From Stomorhina lunata (taxonomy: Eukaryota; Arthropoda; Insecta; Diptera; Rhiniidae), in NCBI GenBank assembly GCA_933228675.1, contig OW121740.1, positions 186,001 through 250,000 of the forward strand: a DNA stretch of 64,000 bases. Reading direction: 5' to 3'. Position numbers and translations under genes: made by a program. The notes beneath the pieces were generated by a model. That model was not told the DNA's origin. It did not search any database and was given only the letters and a program-made list of their open reading frames with translations. Of this stretch, positions 1 to 15,100 are shown in pieces; within the stretch, counting starts at the first letter, position 1, and each line of letters starts with the position of its first letter.

Positions 1-1068
1 ACTCAGTGTTGTATCGGTATTTTTATAGTTTTCAGATAAGTTTTCGTTGAAAACTCACTGTTTCGTTGAAAAAACTGTTTTGAGACGAAAACTACTTTTT
101 ATTAATATTTATATAATTTACATTTTATTAATTCATTTGAAAAATAATACATTTTTATTAAAGTAATTATTTCATAAAGTTTTGAAAATAATTGAAATGG
201 CCTCCATGTGCAACATCTTTTCAAAAAGTTGTTATCCAAATTCTTGTTTCATTGTCCAAATTCTCCATTCTGGTTAGACAGAAATACAAGTTATAACTTT
301 TATCAAAAATGTTATCAGCCATCGTTTGCATAAAACTTTTGCACTAAATTTCAATGTCATTTATATTACAATTTCCCATTTAACTTTTATGGCTATATCA
401 ACTATGTCTATGTAAATTTGGTGTTCTGATGTACTTATGTATATAAATAGAATTTTTCAATATAATGTTTACGTATCTTCAGATTTATTAGCTTTTCTGC
501 TGAATATTACTTAAATACAAATAAATTTGAGCCTGTGAGGGAAATCTTAATTTCGGTAAGTCTATGGCACTGATTGATTTCGACAAATTTCAATAGCGTC
601 AAAACAAATGTTTTGTTTTTATAATATTTCACTACAATTGTGACCTGTACTTTGATACTAGCTTTACAATCGAATCAGAAAGTAATTTATTATACCAATG
701 AAGTCAAAAATATTCACATGCATAAATAGTAGTTGTAAAAGATAAAAAAATGAAAAATTAAATGAATGGCCCGATTTTGTCCAGTTCAATAGGGATCTTC
801 TTGTATGAAAAAAATGACTTTGCCAAATTTCACTTAATTATCTTCAAAACTGCGACTTGTACTTTGATGGCCATCTTTACATGAATAGCCTACCGGGCGA
901 ATAAACCCGATGTATGCATCCCTCGCAATTGACTAGATCAGAATTAACTGGAATTGATTAAAAAAAAACACTAAATTAATTAAATTGTTATATTTATGAA
1001 TGTACATATGTATGTTTATGTATATTTAAATATAATTTTATGATATTTATAAATATATACATTAACTG
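1..1068. other. 3' flank of 5-HT2A, no gene; starts inside a dispersed repeat
   Basis: The first ~110 bases match 51670-51800 (the opening 22 bases are the same, then the match is imperfect) and are part of an inverted-repeat element cut by the window edge. The rest is AT-rich with no supported coding region. Confidence 0.6.
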
Positions 1069-1409
1069 AATTCAGAAAGTGTCAAATGTGTTGTATGTCG
1101 GTAAAAAAATAACAACAATTATTTTTAGTTTTACAAAGTTATTTAACTCAAAATGAATAATTAAATGAGGATTTGAAATATTAAAAACAAAATAAAAATT
1201 CCCATCTAATGTAACTAATTTATCGGATATTCCTAACTTATAGACAGCAGACCAAAAATTTTGTTTCACTTTAAATTTTAAAAAATTAATAAAATAAATT
1301 GGCTCCGATTCGGCTTTTTAATTCACAAAGTAAAATGTCATTTAGATACGATCTACCAAGATATATACTTATATCATGCGATCTACAACACTTCGACACT
1401 TTCTGAATT
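1069..1409. mobile_element. MITE with terminal inverted repeats
   Basis: The left end reads AATTCAGAAAGTGTCAAATG and the right end, inverted, AATTCAGAAAGTGTCGAAGT, enclosing about 340 bp with no coding capacity. A second, diverged copy of the interior lies at 6600-6955. Confidence 0.65.
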
Positions 1410-1966
1410 GACTAATTGTTTTTATATCTATACTATTGTATACTATTTATATACTAGTTTTTATATCTATTTATATACTAGACATAAATATAAATATGTA
1501 TAAGGGAATACTACCCATGGCTTACAAAACTAAATTAACCATCATTGATCTAACTTTGATTGGTATTCTGGAACAGCAATTGTAGTACTATGAGTACTAG
1601 TATATTAAGTAGGAGTTGCACATATACATACGTATATTGCAGACAACTGCATTTCGTCTTCTTATAGAAATGATTGTAAGTGTTTTAGTAAAATAATGCG
1701 TTTATTTTAGTTTCTGTTATTCATTATAAATATGTATGTATGTAAGGGAACTTACCTATAGTTAAAGTACATTTTACATTTTATCTACTTCGTGTATTAA
1801 AAGTTTTGGTTGAGTGCCACCAACTGAAAGGGTTGCCAATAGATGCTCTGCATTCAAAGCTTTTTATATCTGATGCTTTACATTCAACAATTCCTATAGA
1901 GTGTCGATTGACAGTTCCTTCACTTTCAGTGAGAATTTTTAGTGAGGAGTTTGCAGCCGTCGTATG
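1410..1966. other. 3' UTR/downstream region of 5-HT2A
   Basis: There is no coding sequence other than the antisense of the receptor's tail. TTTATT at 1701-1706 is a minus-strand AATAAA, 260 bases after the stop codon, and is the best polyadenylation candidate. Confidence 0.4.
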
Positions 1967-3170
1967 CTACCTGTGTGGACGCCAACTCGATCGACTTGTG
2001 TAACGGCACAGAAGAACCTTCTTAAACGCTTGTCTAAAAACTTTGTTAAAGATTGTATAGAATATAGGATTCACCATGGAGCTGGCATAGCCTAACCAAG
2101 TGACCACATCAAAGACCCAGTGGTCAATATTGTCTTCACAGTGTGTGCATACCGTAGGCAAAAGATTGAGAACAAAAAAAGGTGACCACAAGATTACAAA
2201 TGTAAAAAATACCACACCCAGTACTTTAGTAGCTTTTTGTTCCAGGCGTATAATTCTGCCATGGCGTGAGGAATTCCTTGAAATAACACTAGAATTTCGT
2301 GAGTGATGGGATCTAACTGTTTGATTACGTTGCAAAAGACAAGGCGAGGAATGGGGAGATTTTGTTTTTGACTTCAGCGGAATTGAAGACGGCATGCCGC
2401 CAGCACTGTAGTTTATATTCTTATGACTTCTTAGTGTTGCCGACCTTCTTAATGGATTAGCAGAAGTAGAAGTAGTAAATGTTCCCGATTTAGTAGGTGT
2501 CAGTAAAGAGGTGTGGGCCCCTCCGAAACTTGACCCTCTTCTTCGAGATCTGCCCGAGTCCCAAGTGACAATTGAAGCCGTTTTTGATATGCTCAATTTT
2601 CGCTGTGGTGTGTGAGGAGCAGTTAAATAACAACCGTCGTTGCTGGAATGAACAGTCAGTAAACTTGTCGAATGATTGTTGTTAATTTTTGATATAGTAT
2701 GAGGACTTAAACTGGATGTTGTTGTAGTATTAGTTAGGATTAAACTGCTTTCATCTCCGGTTGAAGTGGTAACAACATCACAGGGTGTTGTTGTTAATTT
2801 GTAAGTAGATGATACTATTTTAATCTCTGCCGGCTTTACGCAGTTCTGCAGAGGTTTTCTCCCGAAATATGGACACGTACATATCGGAGGTAACTGAAGG
2901 TATTCGGAATCAGTGCCGTAGCTCGAAAAGTTATTATTTTTTTGATTGTCTTTACTTTCCACTTCAGAATCCGAATGACACATCTTTTTTGGAGAACTCG
3001 TCGGCGTTTTTATAGATAGATGATCATCAGAGGAGATTTTTGTAAATGATAACGATGATTGTCGTAATAATAAGGTATTTTTAGGTAAGCTATAAAACCG
3101 TTTGCGCCTTTGCATTAGCGGAGTGGTTGGAGTGTTGGGCGGTGGTATGTGAGACGCCATCGAAGCCCTT
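1967..3170 (-). CDS. 5-HT2A: 5-HT2A coding exon 6: end of loop 3, TM6, TM7, C-tail
   Basis: The exon opens with (R)RASMASHIPPP, completing the CG|A codon at an acceptor ending AAAAAGAG. That acceptor has a weak pyrimidine tract. About 300 Ser/Thr-rich loop residues are followed by TM6, extracellular loop 3, TM7 with NPIFY, and a short basic tail ending WRPHR with TAG at 1969-1967. Confidence 0.94.
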
Positions 3171-6100
3171 CTCTTTTTAGTAAAAATAAATTTACAGTTT
3201 CTTGATACGGGCGATAAAGAGCTAAAATGATAAAAATAATGTAATGTTTATTAAATTAATTACATATACATACATACATACATACATACATACATACATA
3301 CATACATACATACATACATACATACAAACATACATACATACATACATACATACATACATACATACATACATACATACATACATACATACAAACAAACATA
3401 CATACATACATACATACATACATACATACATACATACATACATACATACATACATACATACATACATACATACATACATACATACATACATACATACATA
3501 CATACATACATACATACATACATACATACATACATACATACATACATACATACATACATACATACATACATACATACAAACATACATACATACATACATA
3601 CATACATACATACATACATACATACATACATACATACATACATACATACATACATACATACATACATACATACAAACATACATACATACATACATACATA
3701 CATACATACATACATACATACATACATACATACATACATACATACATACATACATACATACATACATACATACATACATACATACATACATACATACATA
3801 CATACATACATACATACATACATACATACATACATACATACATACATACATACATACATACATACATACATACATACATACATACATACATACATACATA
3901 CATACATACATACATACATACATACATACATACATACATACATACATACATACATACATACATACATACATACATACATACATACATACATACATACATA
4001 CATGCATACATACATACATACGTATGCATTGCCGAACAAAAGTATTGTCACAACACTCTCTTTCAACATTACGGTTAATTTTTATATTAACTAGATAAAG
4101 AAAATGACGTTATTAATTTGTTTTTTGCAACAACGAAACAATCATAACCCGATTTTCTAAGAAATATTAAAATCAAAGGCCAAATACTTGTATGTATATA
4201 TATATATGTAATGATGACGGGAAGGATGAAAAGTTTGTTAGTTAACATAGAAAATTGTTGTTCCTTCCTATCCTATTGTCATCCGACAATAAAATTTACT
4301 GGACATAAATAGCCTGTTTCCCTATTTTATCCTCTTCTAGGATTAATGACACTTTTTTTATTGTGGTGCTACTTAAGACTGAACAATGTTTATTTTATTT
4401 CTATAAAGAGGAAACTGAGCTCTTTCCAAATGATACAAATTCTGTTTAAATCCAATGACCCTTGCCCTATTTAATAAACAAAAAAAAAAACTAAATTCGG
4501 CAACAGTGTTGTATTTAAGTTGTAGTAACAATCAAGGTAGATTATAATGATTATATATATATTATAATGATTATATATATGCCTTGTTAACAATAGTTTT
4601 TAAAAATATAAAAAAAATTAATCAACAAATCTACTATGTTTTATCATTGTTGTATAGAAAGATATGTTCTAAGTAAAACCAGCTACATCTTGTTAAATTC
4701 GATTAAGAATTAAGTAACGAAAGGTTGGAATATTTTTGCTGCATAACTAATATAAATTAAAACAAGAAAGAGTGGTATATTCGGCTTTGCGAATCTTGGA
4801 TACCCTTCACCAATGGTATTCCAAAAGTAAAGTACAAAATCGTAAGAATATATTGATAATTATATAGTTTTGATTACTGACTTAGTTGAGCTCCACACAA
4901 ATGCTTGATATATATATTAATTTTCTTTTGTTCATACTTAATTTAGTTCCTAGCAATATTTGGTTATACCTGAGATATCGCTGAAACAATACTTACAAAA
5001 TGTAAACAAAATTTCTTAGACACGTATTTTGGGCAATTTGCTGTACATCACAAGTAGTGTTTTGGCGATATCTCAGTTGTTTATGGACCGCTTTTGATAA
5101 AATTTAATAACGTGCTTGGCGGGGGAATTTCCTAAAATCTGATATTAAATGTATGCATGTCCGTGCTAAAGGAGGATGTTTTTTCCTATTTCTGCATTTC
5201 ATTTTTTCAACAAACATTCTCTAATGCGTACTTTGGGCAATTTGCAATACATCAAATTTAGAGTTTTGGCGATATCTCAGTTGTTTATGGACCGATTTTG
5301 ATAAAATTTTACAGAGTGGTTTGGGGAACGATTTCCTACAATCTGATATATAATATATTATTACATGTACACCAGGAGTATCTTTTTTCTCTTGTTATTT
5401 AAAAGTGTGTTTCAATCAACAATTTTAAAATTTTCGTCTAATTTTTGGCATTTTTTCGATATTTTCGGTGTTTATAAACCGATTTTAATGAAATTTAATA
5501 CCGTTCATTGCGGGAGAATTTCCTAAAATCTGATATATAATTTATGTAGGTCCATCCTCTAGGGGCTTCAGAAACTTGATTTCAACAGACAGACAGAAAG
5601 ACAGACGGACGGACAGACAGACAGACGGACATCGCTTAATCGATTCTCCTCCCGATTCTGAGTCGATCGGGGTCTACGATCACTAATAAAAAAATTACAA
5701 ACGGAATCACAAACTTATAATACCCTTTCACCTATTGGTGAAGGGTATAACAAGTAAGAAAGCGGTAAAGACGGACGGACGGACATCGCTAAATCGACTC
5801 AGAAAGTGATTCTAATCGTATTGGTATACTAAAAGGTGGGCCTAAGACAAATATTTTTATGCGTTACATACATCAGCACAAACTTATAATACCCTTTCAG
5901 TATGAATATAATACAAGGGTATAAATATAAAAAAAATATTTTTTTATATCGCTAGTAGCTTTTGTTATAAATTTTTATAGATATAAGGATACTTAACTTT
6001 TAATAAAATAAAAAATTTTGACCGATTTCAGTATGATATAGCTTGTTTTATTTATAACATATGTACCTATATGACAACAGGCAAAAACTTTTGAACTTTT

Positions 6101-9100
6101 GTTGTTTTTTATATTTTTTTATAATTTTTTTAAAAACGAACAACTAAGCGAATTAAGAAAAATGTGAGGAGGACTTAAAGGTAAAGTTGTTATCGAATTT
6201 CGGGGTTTCTTCTTTTCTCAATACAACTAGACGTTTTTATGTTATATTCATACTGCAATACTTGCAAAAAAAAAAACTTAATATTGGCCGATTGTGATAA
6301 AATTTGGACTGAACATCTTTTAGCACTTTTCAAATAGGATCAGCGTTGTGGAGCTCAAATATTCGATACTTTTGTATTTTAGGCCAACCTAATGTACATA
6401 AATATTTAATTCACTTAAATTATTTACTGAATTCGCATCTATCGGTAGAAACAATATACAATTGTTGTACAAATTTTGTTTTTGTTTTCCATGACAAAAA
6501 CTGATATGTATAGCTTGTACAACAATTTTGAAATGTTGAATCAAGACAGCAGCGCTATTATTTTACTAATTATAGCTTCAGCTTAAATTATTTATTTTGA
6601 TTATTTATTCATCCTAACAACAATTATTTTAAATTTTACAAAGTTATTTAACTCAAAATAAATAATTATATTAGGCTTTCAAATATTAAAAAAAATTGAA
6701 CGTTCCCATCCTTGCATTTCATTCATCGTTCAATGAGGTTTGATATCAGTGTTGCCAATGTTAATAATTCATAACTCCCTAACTAAAAGACAGCAGACAA
6801 AAAAATTTATTTTAAAAGAGCTATCATTAAAAATCGTCCCGATTTGGCTTTTTAATTCAAGATATTTGACAACATCTTCAATATTATAGACTTACGAATA
6901 GGTGTTCACAAAGTAAAATGTCATTTAGCTACGATCTACAAAACTTGACTGTGAATTCAGTAATAATTTAAATATTTTTTACCTTCTAAAGTCCAGACAA
7001 CTCGATAATCTGGACGAGCCTAAAATTGTATGTGTTTGGATTACCGAAGTTGCTCTGTAATTAAATACATACTTACAAGATAAATATTATTCAGTTTTAA
7101 CAAGAGTTTTTGAATTTACTCATAAAAAGCATAGCGTTGCCATAATTTTCATTTGTTTCATTGGCCAGTTTAAAATTAATGTTTTTAAAAAGGTTTCGCC
7201 ATAGAAAACAAAAACTACAAAATTTTTTAAAAATAAATAAAAAATAAGTAGGTATATTTTTTATTTTAATTTAAATTAAAAAGAAAATAAAATTGTTAGT
7301 GTATGCGGTAACTCGATTTTGATACAAAAGTCAAAACCCTTAAAATTATCAGAAAGTGATTTTAAATTTAGTAACTCGGAGTGAAATTACCTTAATTTGT
7401 TTTTTAAATTTTATCATAATATTATTTCTGTCTGGAAAGTTCCGTGTACTTTCCACTGAATGATTTTAAATAAATTTAAAAATTCTATAAAACTTCGAAA
7501 GAGGCATGAAAAAGGATTTAGTAAAAAAATAAACTTACCGTTTTCGTTTGAAATCCGCTGACAAATTCATTGCTCTTAAAAATGGTTTACTAAGAGCAAG
7601 TTGCTCATGATGTTTTTGGTACTTTTGTTGGTCCAATATATTGAAATCCAGTGCTTGTTCCAAATTTATTTCATGATGATGCTGTTGTCCTGTAATAAGT
7701 GGCTGTTGGTTTGAAATGGGATGATGTGTTTGTAGTGATTGAAATTGGTTCGGCAAGGAGTATTGTTGCAAATAATTTTGTTTTTGTGTAGGAATGTGCG
7801 GGAAAGTCAACAAACGGCCAGTAGATAATTCAGATTTTGTAGGGGATGTGGTGGACGATGACGCTACAGATTCCAGACCTCTTGACAGTTTAAGCATTTC
7901 AGCACCAAATTGTTGTAATGCTGTCATTGTAGTGTGAGTGGATTCAGGAACACTGTGTTAAGAGAAAATAAGCTATTAAATTACAAATCGCAACAAAGTT
8001 GACTTATTTGTCTAATGATAATAATTTCAAAATGTTTACTATTTTTTTACAAAGCGGTATTTTGGACCGTTACTGGTTATTATGTAAAATCAATAAAAAA
8101 ATATCTTTTTGTATTAAGGTACTTAATTCAACTGATTAAATTACCCTTAAGTACAGGGGTTTAAAAATTTAATAACTTCAATATCTTTTTCGTTGATAGT
8201 TTATTTTTTGAAATATATATCGTCACTTGAAATGCAAAAGGGTGTAACTGAGGTAAAAATAAAAATTTTGTTCAAAAAATTAATATTTTTGATGCTCATA
8301 ATCGAAGTCTATAATCAATCCAAAAATCAATGCATATTTTTTGTGTCAGTGACGCTCTTTTGCATTTCAGGTAACGATATTAATTTATATACTTGGAGAA
8401 TAAATAATGGAGAGATTCACAACTGAAAAAAGAACCAGAATAATAGAATTTTATTGTTTAAATCAGAGATCAATTATTTTAACGCAAAGAGCATATCGTC
8501 GACATTTTAACGTCAGAATTTCGTCATCAGCAACATGCTACCGTCAAAACAGTAGACACGTTTAAGTCGCACTGCGGAAAAAATGCAAAGTGTTAACGAA
8601 ACATCTGCCAGAAGGCGTTCTGCTCAGCTAGGAATGTATTTTACGTCACTACGGCGCATTTTTAAAAAATATTTACAGCTATACCCATATAAGGTGCAAT
8701 TGGTGCAATAATTAAAACATGCAACGTCCAAATTTCAGCAGTTGCCCTGAAATGAAATTAATTTCATTAAAAATTTTATTATGAGTGATTAAGCTCAATT
8801 TCATTTGAGTGGCTTTTTTAATAAGTAGAACTGTAGGTTCTGGGGTTTTGAAAAACCAAGAGCCGTTCATCAACGCCAATTGCACCCCATTAGGTGTACA
8901 ATATGGTGTGGGAATATACATGAAAATATCATTGGGACTTACACCGTAAATGGAGAGCGGTATCGGTTTATGATAGAAAACTTTTTTCATGGTTTCAGCA
9001 GGACGGAACCACTGTCCGAGCCACAGTGGCACTTTTAAGTCAAAATTCTGGACAGCGAATAATTTACAGAAATTCTGAAGTTATTTTGACAAAGCTATCG

Positions 9101-12100
9101 ACAGATTAAACAGCACACGACTATTTTCGTGGGGGTTGTTTGAAGAAGCAAGTGTATGTAAAAAAAGTCAGAGACAATCCTTGAACTCAAGACATACAGA
9201 AATTCAAATGCTACAGCTACAAATTTAAAAAAACGAGCCCATCAGTGCGAAGCTGAAAACGGTGGTCACTTTACAGACACTATTTTTTATAATCATGGGA
9301 TTTTTTGAAAAAAAAAACTTTATATTAGGACAATAATTTGGAAAAAAAAATTAGTTTCGTACAAGTATTTGATTTAAAATGGTTGGTAAAATTTTTAAAC
9401 TTTTATTTTAAAGCCCTTCAACAAATACATTACTTTTAGTTTAGTTAAAATATTGATACTTTTAGCTATAATAAATTGATCTTAGAATATTTTAAAACGA
9501 AAGAAAATTGTACATAAATGCTATCAACATTAAAACACAATTTGAATTAAAAAAAAAACAAAGTATGTATGTATCTGATTTTGCCAAAAGGAGTAAAAGT
9601 CAATTTTAAAAGCGCTTTGCGATTTGGTTACAAAGTGAACTTCGTATATAGAAATGACAAATAAGGACAGATCTTAGAGACGAAAACTGAAGAATAGTAA
9701 TATTAAACCCATAATTTTTTTTTAAATACTGACATGCAGCCAACAGTCGAGGAAATAAACTTTTTAACCGTTTAATGTTGAGAAATTTCCAAAATCAAAT
9801 ATTTTTCGCTGATCGAAAAAAGGGCATTTTTTTGGCAAAAAGATGGTATCCATTTTTTACTTTTTACGAACAAGTTTTTTAGTAAAAGTTAATGTTTTAT
9901 AATATGTTCGTAGAGAATAGTGTTCTAGGATGATTTTAAGCCAAAATTAAAGTCAGTGAAACATTCCCGAACATAGTGAATTGCAGTTATATAGTCCCCT
10001 ATATTCTCTTTAGATTAAAAAAATAAAAAGTAGCGCTATTGGGTCAAAATCAAGAGATAATGCATTTTTTGAAAACGTCTTTTTATGAGCGGTCCACTGA
10101 TCAAACTGAATTTACTTTATAAAGAATAGAAAAATATCAGTCATTGTTTTATACAAATGGACAAAAGTGACAAGAAATAAAAAGATCAATGTAAAAAAAT
10201 TTACAATTATGTTCTTTGCGTTGTAACAAAAAATGTGAATGAAAAAGGAGAGACGAAATATTTATCTTTTTAAAATTGCTTTGCGTAGTAACAGAGGAAT
10301 GAGAAAAAAAATCTTATAATTAATGTTCCGCTGTACTGATATTAATGAAACCTAAACTCGATAGAAGCTTATCTATAGACTAAAAAAAATAACTACTAAC
10401 AAAAATTCATTTGTAAAAAAGTTACAGAGTTTTGGTCTATGAAAAACGATTCTAAACCATTGTGCGTCGTCAACTGACTGGATAGTTTTGCTATCTACTA
10501 TCTGCCAGCTACTTTTCTAAGGACAAACTATTAATTCAATTGTGTGTTTGTAGGTGGCCAGCTTTGTCCAATAAAAGAAGTGTTGTCTTTCATCAAGATA
10601 AGAGTAGGCCATACACATCGATAGTTATGCGTCAGAAGGCCCGCAAGTTCAGTTGGCAGGTCCCTATTTTATGTGATGTAGGGAATGTTAGATACCAAGC
10701 AACGGTTCTGATTAGTTATAACTTGCTGAGCCCTGACTTATCTGGGTTATCCTTTATCTCAACTGTTGACACTGACCTCCTCATGGTATCCAAGGAAACT
10801 ATGTTGTTCGCGTGTTCTTCCACAATAACTATAAAAATATGGGTTAGGGCGTCGGGTCAGAGAAATTGAGGTCAATATCTTAAACAATTTCGGCGTTCCG
10901 AAATTCGCTGTAGCGATAGTATTCGATTTTCACCAAAATTTCATTTCTTGTTCATTATTTGGATAAATGCTTGTAAAATTTGAACATAAGCAAAAATTAC
11001 CAAGCATCTCCTTAAATTTTGATCAAAAAATAAATTTTCTCGAAATTCGGCGAATTTAAAAAGCAGGTACGGCAAAACTGTTCAAGATATCGTTTTTATA
11101 CTTTCATTTATATATTTTAACTCACTAATGAAAAAATTATAAATTTGTAATATTTGTTAAACAAAATTTCTAAAAAACTTCAATTATATTTTAACAAAAT
11201 CAAATTATTTAATACAAGTCTTGAAGTGATAAATCATGCCTTAATTTTCAACTTTTGTCTAATAAATTTTTTGACTGAATATCTTAGATATGCCAAGGAA
11301 AGCTGTTTAAGTTCTGTTTAGATTCTTGACATTATTCGGAAATTAGCAAAAAAAAAATTTCTATTTTTTGGGACACTGTAATACATATGGATAATATCCA
11401 TTAGGTATGTGTGTCACACTCATATTAAAAAAAATAGTTTCAATTTTTGTTTTTTCTGTGTGTAAAAATGATTTTCAAAATATGTACATATCGCTCATTT
11501 CATGAAAAATGCCATAACTTTAAAAATTATTTTTAACTGTTATATGTTTATACTACTAATTGATATATTTAATAATAAAATTAGAGTTATTGTAACGATG
11601 TTTAAGACATATTTACAGTGAGTTTTAAATTGTTCTACTATCCGTGTAAATGAGCGATATGTATTATAATATTTGTTTTATTATAATACCTTGACTCCGG
11701 TAACCACAACTCGTGATTATCTAATGTTGATAACTCAGTATCTGTAGAGTTGGCGGAATGGGCATGAGCCGAACCAGCACTGTTTCCTGTTTTTAAAAGT
11801 CGCCGCCAAGTACAACTCCTTTCTGTAAATACATGTTAAAAATTTGTTAAAAATTAAAAAAGTGAGACTAGGATAATATATAAAAAGTCTAGAATAATTT
11901 TTCACACGAGCTATTGTTTCGTGAGAACCAAAAAGAATTATCAAAGATTTTTAAAAACTCAGAATAATGCGATCTAAAAGAATTTTTCACAAATTATGAA
12001 TAAAAAATCCTTTTCACAAATAAAGAAATTTGTCAATATTTTAGAGAGTAAATGACTGACCTTTACGTGATGACAACCGCTGATTAACTAAATTTTGTCA

Positions 12101-15100
12101 ATGTTGAAAAATATAAAATGGGTTATAGGCATTTTCTCATAGAATTCGGAGAGTAAAGAAGATATGAAGATAAAACAATATAAAGAATGATATGGGAAAT
12201 AATTCTGTATCTCTTACTCCAAAATCACGTTTTATTCATGTAAGAGAGCGATATGTAAAAACAGTTCTTTTCTATTCAACATTTGTCATTGTGACATAAG
12301 AACAATTTTAAAAATTTTCAGTTGATATAATAAAATCTAAACTGTGGATAATGGAATAAAATAATGAGTTTTATATAGAAAAGTTAATAAAGTTTTATTT
12401 GTTTTAGTAAGTTTTGTTAAATTATTACTTCTGGTTTTAATGTTTATTATTTTGTCCTTTTGTATTTCTGGTGGATATATGTATGTACATATGTAGATTA
12501 GGGATATAACTTTTTAACAATTTTTCAAAATATCAAAGTTGGCATAGCACAGTCCAATAAAGCGTAAAAGACTATAAGGGAACGTATGTTTATTTTTTCG
12601 CTAAATTCAAACCGCTATGAAATTTTAAAAAAATTTTAATTTTCTTTTTGGTTAAGAAAAATTAATAATATGTTTATTTAAAACATAAAATAGCATAAAT
12701 ATGAAATTTCTTTAATATTTATATCTTTTGTATCTTTAACATTAAAAGAAAAACACCGTGTAAGAAGGCCTCGAAATAATTTTAAATTATGTAAAATATT
12801 TTTGTTAGTTCAAGTGCCTGTTTAGAAAAATGAATTGGTTCGTGAACTTTTTTAAGAAAAATTACAAATTAATGAATTTCTTACCTAATGCTGGTGTTTG
12901 CCCCAACCATCCACTTGCCCAACCAGGCGTTGCTTGATTGTTGCCACCGAGATTCTGACGTTGTTGAGCCAATAGCCTTACCGTTAGACAATAAGTCAAC
13001 ATCATGACTACCAGTGGTATATAAAAGCACACAATTGACCCAACTAATTTGTAGACAGGATCCGGTATTTGACATGTGCCATTTACCAGGACGGAGGCAT
13101 GGTTCTTGAAAATAAAAAAAGGTTAATTTTTAATTAAATTAGAAAAATTTTAAGTACGGAAGCTGTGATCAAATGTGAACCGATTGTCAGAAGTTTTACT
13201 TCATGAACCATTAAATAATTATAGGTTTCTTAATATATAACTAAATCCTAAAATATTTCACTTTCTTATAGAGTTTTCAAAAATGTTTATGAGTGCAATT
13301 TGGTTGCTATTACGGCAGCAAAATGTCAATGGAAAGGAATTTCGCTTAACAGCAAAGAAGTTCAATATTTCCTGAGTAGATTTACCAAAATATATATAAA
13401 ATAATTTTTTTTTCTTTTTTTTTTACTTTGAGATACAATTTTAAACAAAATAACTTCATCATTAGGGGAGACTTTCTTCTACTTCAAATGGACATTAGGT
13501 TGTCTTCATTTATCCGTTGTCTAAATATAGGATCATATTTCAATTTTCGGCTGTTTTGTTTATTTTGTTCCAACAGCCAATCTTTAATTCATCCCAGAAT
13601 AGCTTCATATGCAATTTGAGGGCCAATGTCACTCTGAACTTATCTACAATTGTTTGTGCTTAAAGGGCCAATGTCAACAAATGCCCGTTTGTCGTTTGTT
13701 GTGGAGCATAGGGCCTCAAAAGTTCTCTGCATATCATTAAAAATATTCTTTTTGGTTCATTCTTCTTCTTCTGTTATCCTTGACTCCCAGTGGAGCATAG
13801 GGCCCCATAGTCGGTATTAAATATAGGCTCACCATATATTCAATACAGTCAATGAACCAACACCATTTTTAAATCACTTTTTATTGGAAATCCGTTTTTG
13901 TATAATACATGGTTAAATCTTTTTTAATAAAAAGGTAAGAAACCTATTTGAGAGCTTCGACTTAAGTATATTGTAGAAGAAATATTGACTTCTGTTTAAA
14001 TATTTTAGATATTAAACAGTTTTTGCCACCCCTTAAAACTATTCTATTTGATTTATAGTCGGTATTGAATATAAGCTCTCAATATCGTAAAAAGTAATAA
14101 CAAATAAACAAAAACCTTAAATCTTCTTAAAATGGTAATTGCTATTTGGTGCTTTAAATTTATACGGCACTGGTCCGATGAGCATGAAAATTTAGACCAT
14201 TTTCATTGCATTGGAACATATGGAAGCTATGGTTAATTATAGATTGGTCCAAAAGAAATTTGGTGCAGTGTTTGTGTAAGTAATATTCACCACCAAAAAG
14301 GTAAATAGGGTTTGTTTTGTACTCCACCCTTTGTAAGTATGCCTAGGAAAAGGAAGAAAAACTTCTTAAATTTGTTGACAATTGGTCTAAGTCAGTTTGA
14401 AAGTCTACTTTAACATTAGTCGGGTTTGGCTTATCAAGTCTTGAATTTGTATGAGAAAAAACTGACAGAATTAAAATTGAGCAAATCTGACCGTACTATC
14501 AAGTTTACGAAAATTTTGAAAATTTTTGTGAAATTTAAGGAAAATAAAATGAAAACTGACGAAGAAAATTTTTGTGTGTGAACGTGAATGCAGGTTCAAA
14601 AGAAATTTAAAGAAAAACTGATCAAGTAAACCTGATTCGTGTGAAACGGGACAAAGGGTATCAAAAAGCCGTCTTGAATGACTTTTAATATAACATTAGT
14701 AATATTTCTACCATGCCATATACACTAATAGGTGTAAATATAAAACATGTTAATACCTAAAGAAATCAAAACATTTTTGTTTTCTATATCGGTACCTGAA
14801 ATGCAAAAGGGCCTAAGTGGCATAAAAATAAATATTAATTATTGATGTTTTCTTCCATAATATTCTTTGAAAAGTAAAATATTTACCTTTGAATACATTA
14901 AGCTTAATGGTAAACTCATGGCAATTGATAGTAACCAGACGAAAACAATTTTTAAAGTAACACGCCTCCGTGTTTTATTACGTCCAAAGCGCATCGGGTA
15001 CCTTAGAGATAAATAACGGTCAACAGAAATTGTACATAAATGCATTATGCTGGCAGTGCAAAACAACACATCTAAACATATCCAAATCAGGCAATGCTCC

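Larger units (their letters stand above)
3171..7538. other. 5-HT2A intron 5
   Basis: This 4.4-kb intron holds the CATA array, the composite repeat at 4.8-5.9 kb, and a diverged copy (6600-6955) of the 1069-1409 MITE. I see no independent gene in it. Confidence 0.8.
7953..11689. other. 5-HT2A intron 4
   Basis: This intron holds the MITE at 8217 and two dead mariner-type transposases. The sequence between them (9310-10530 and 10870-11689) is AT-rich and shows no supported coding region. Confidence 0.75.

Noticed and set aside
3222..4098. Long open frames of MYVC or TYIH repeats on both strands
   Set aside because: They are translations of the CATA microsatellite, in which several frames lack stops. 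There is no start context, domain or splice support.
8712..9032. 106-residue minus-strand open frame
   Set aside because: It is antisense to the decayed mariner-type transposase, which reads on the plus strand.
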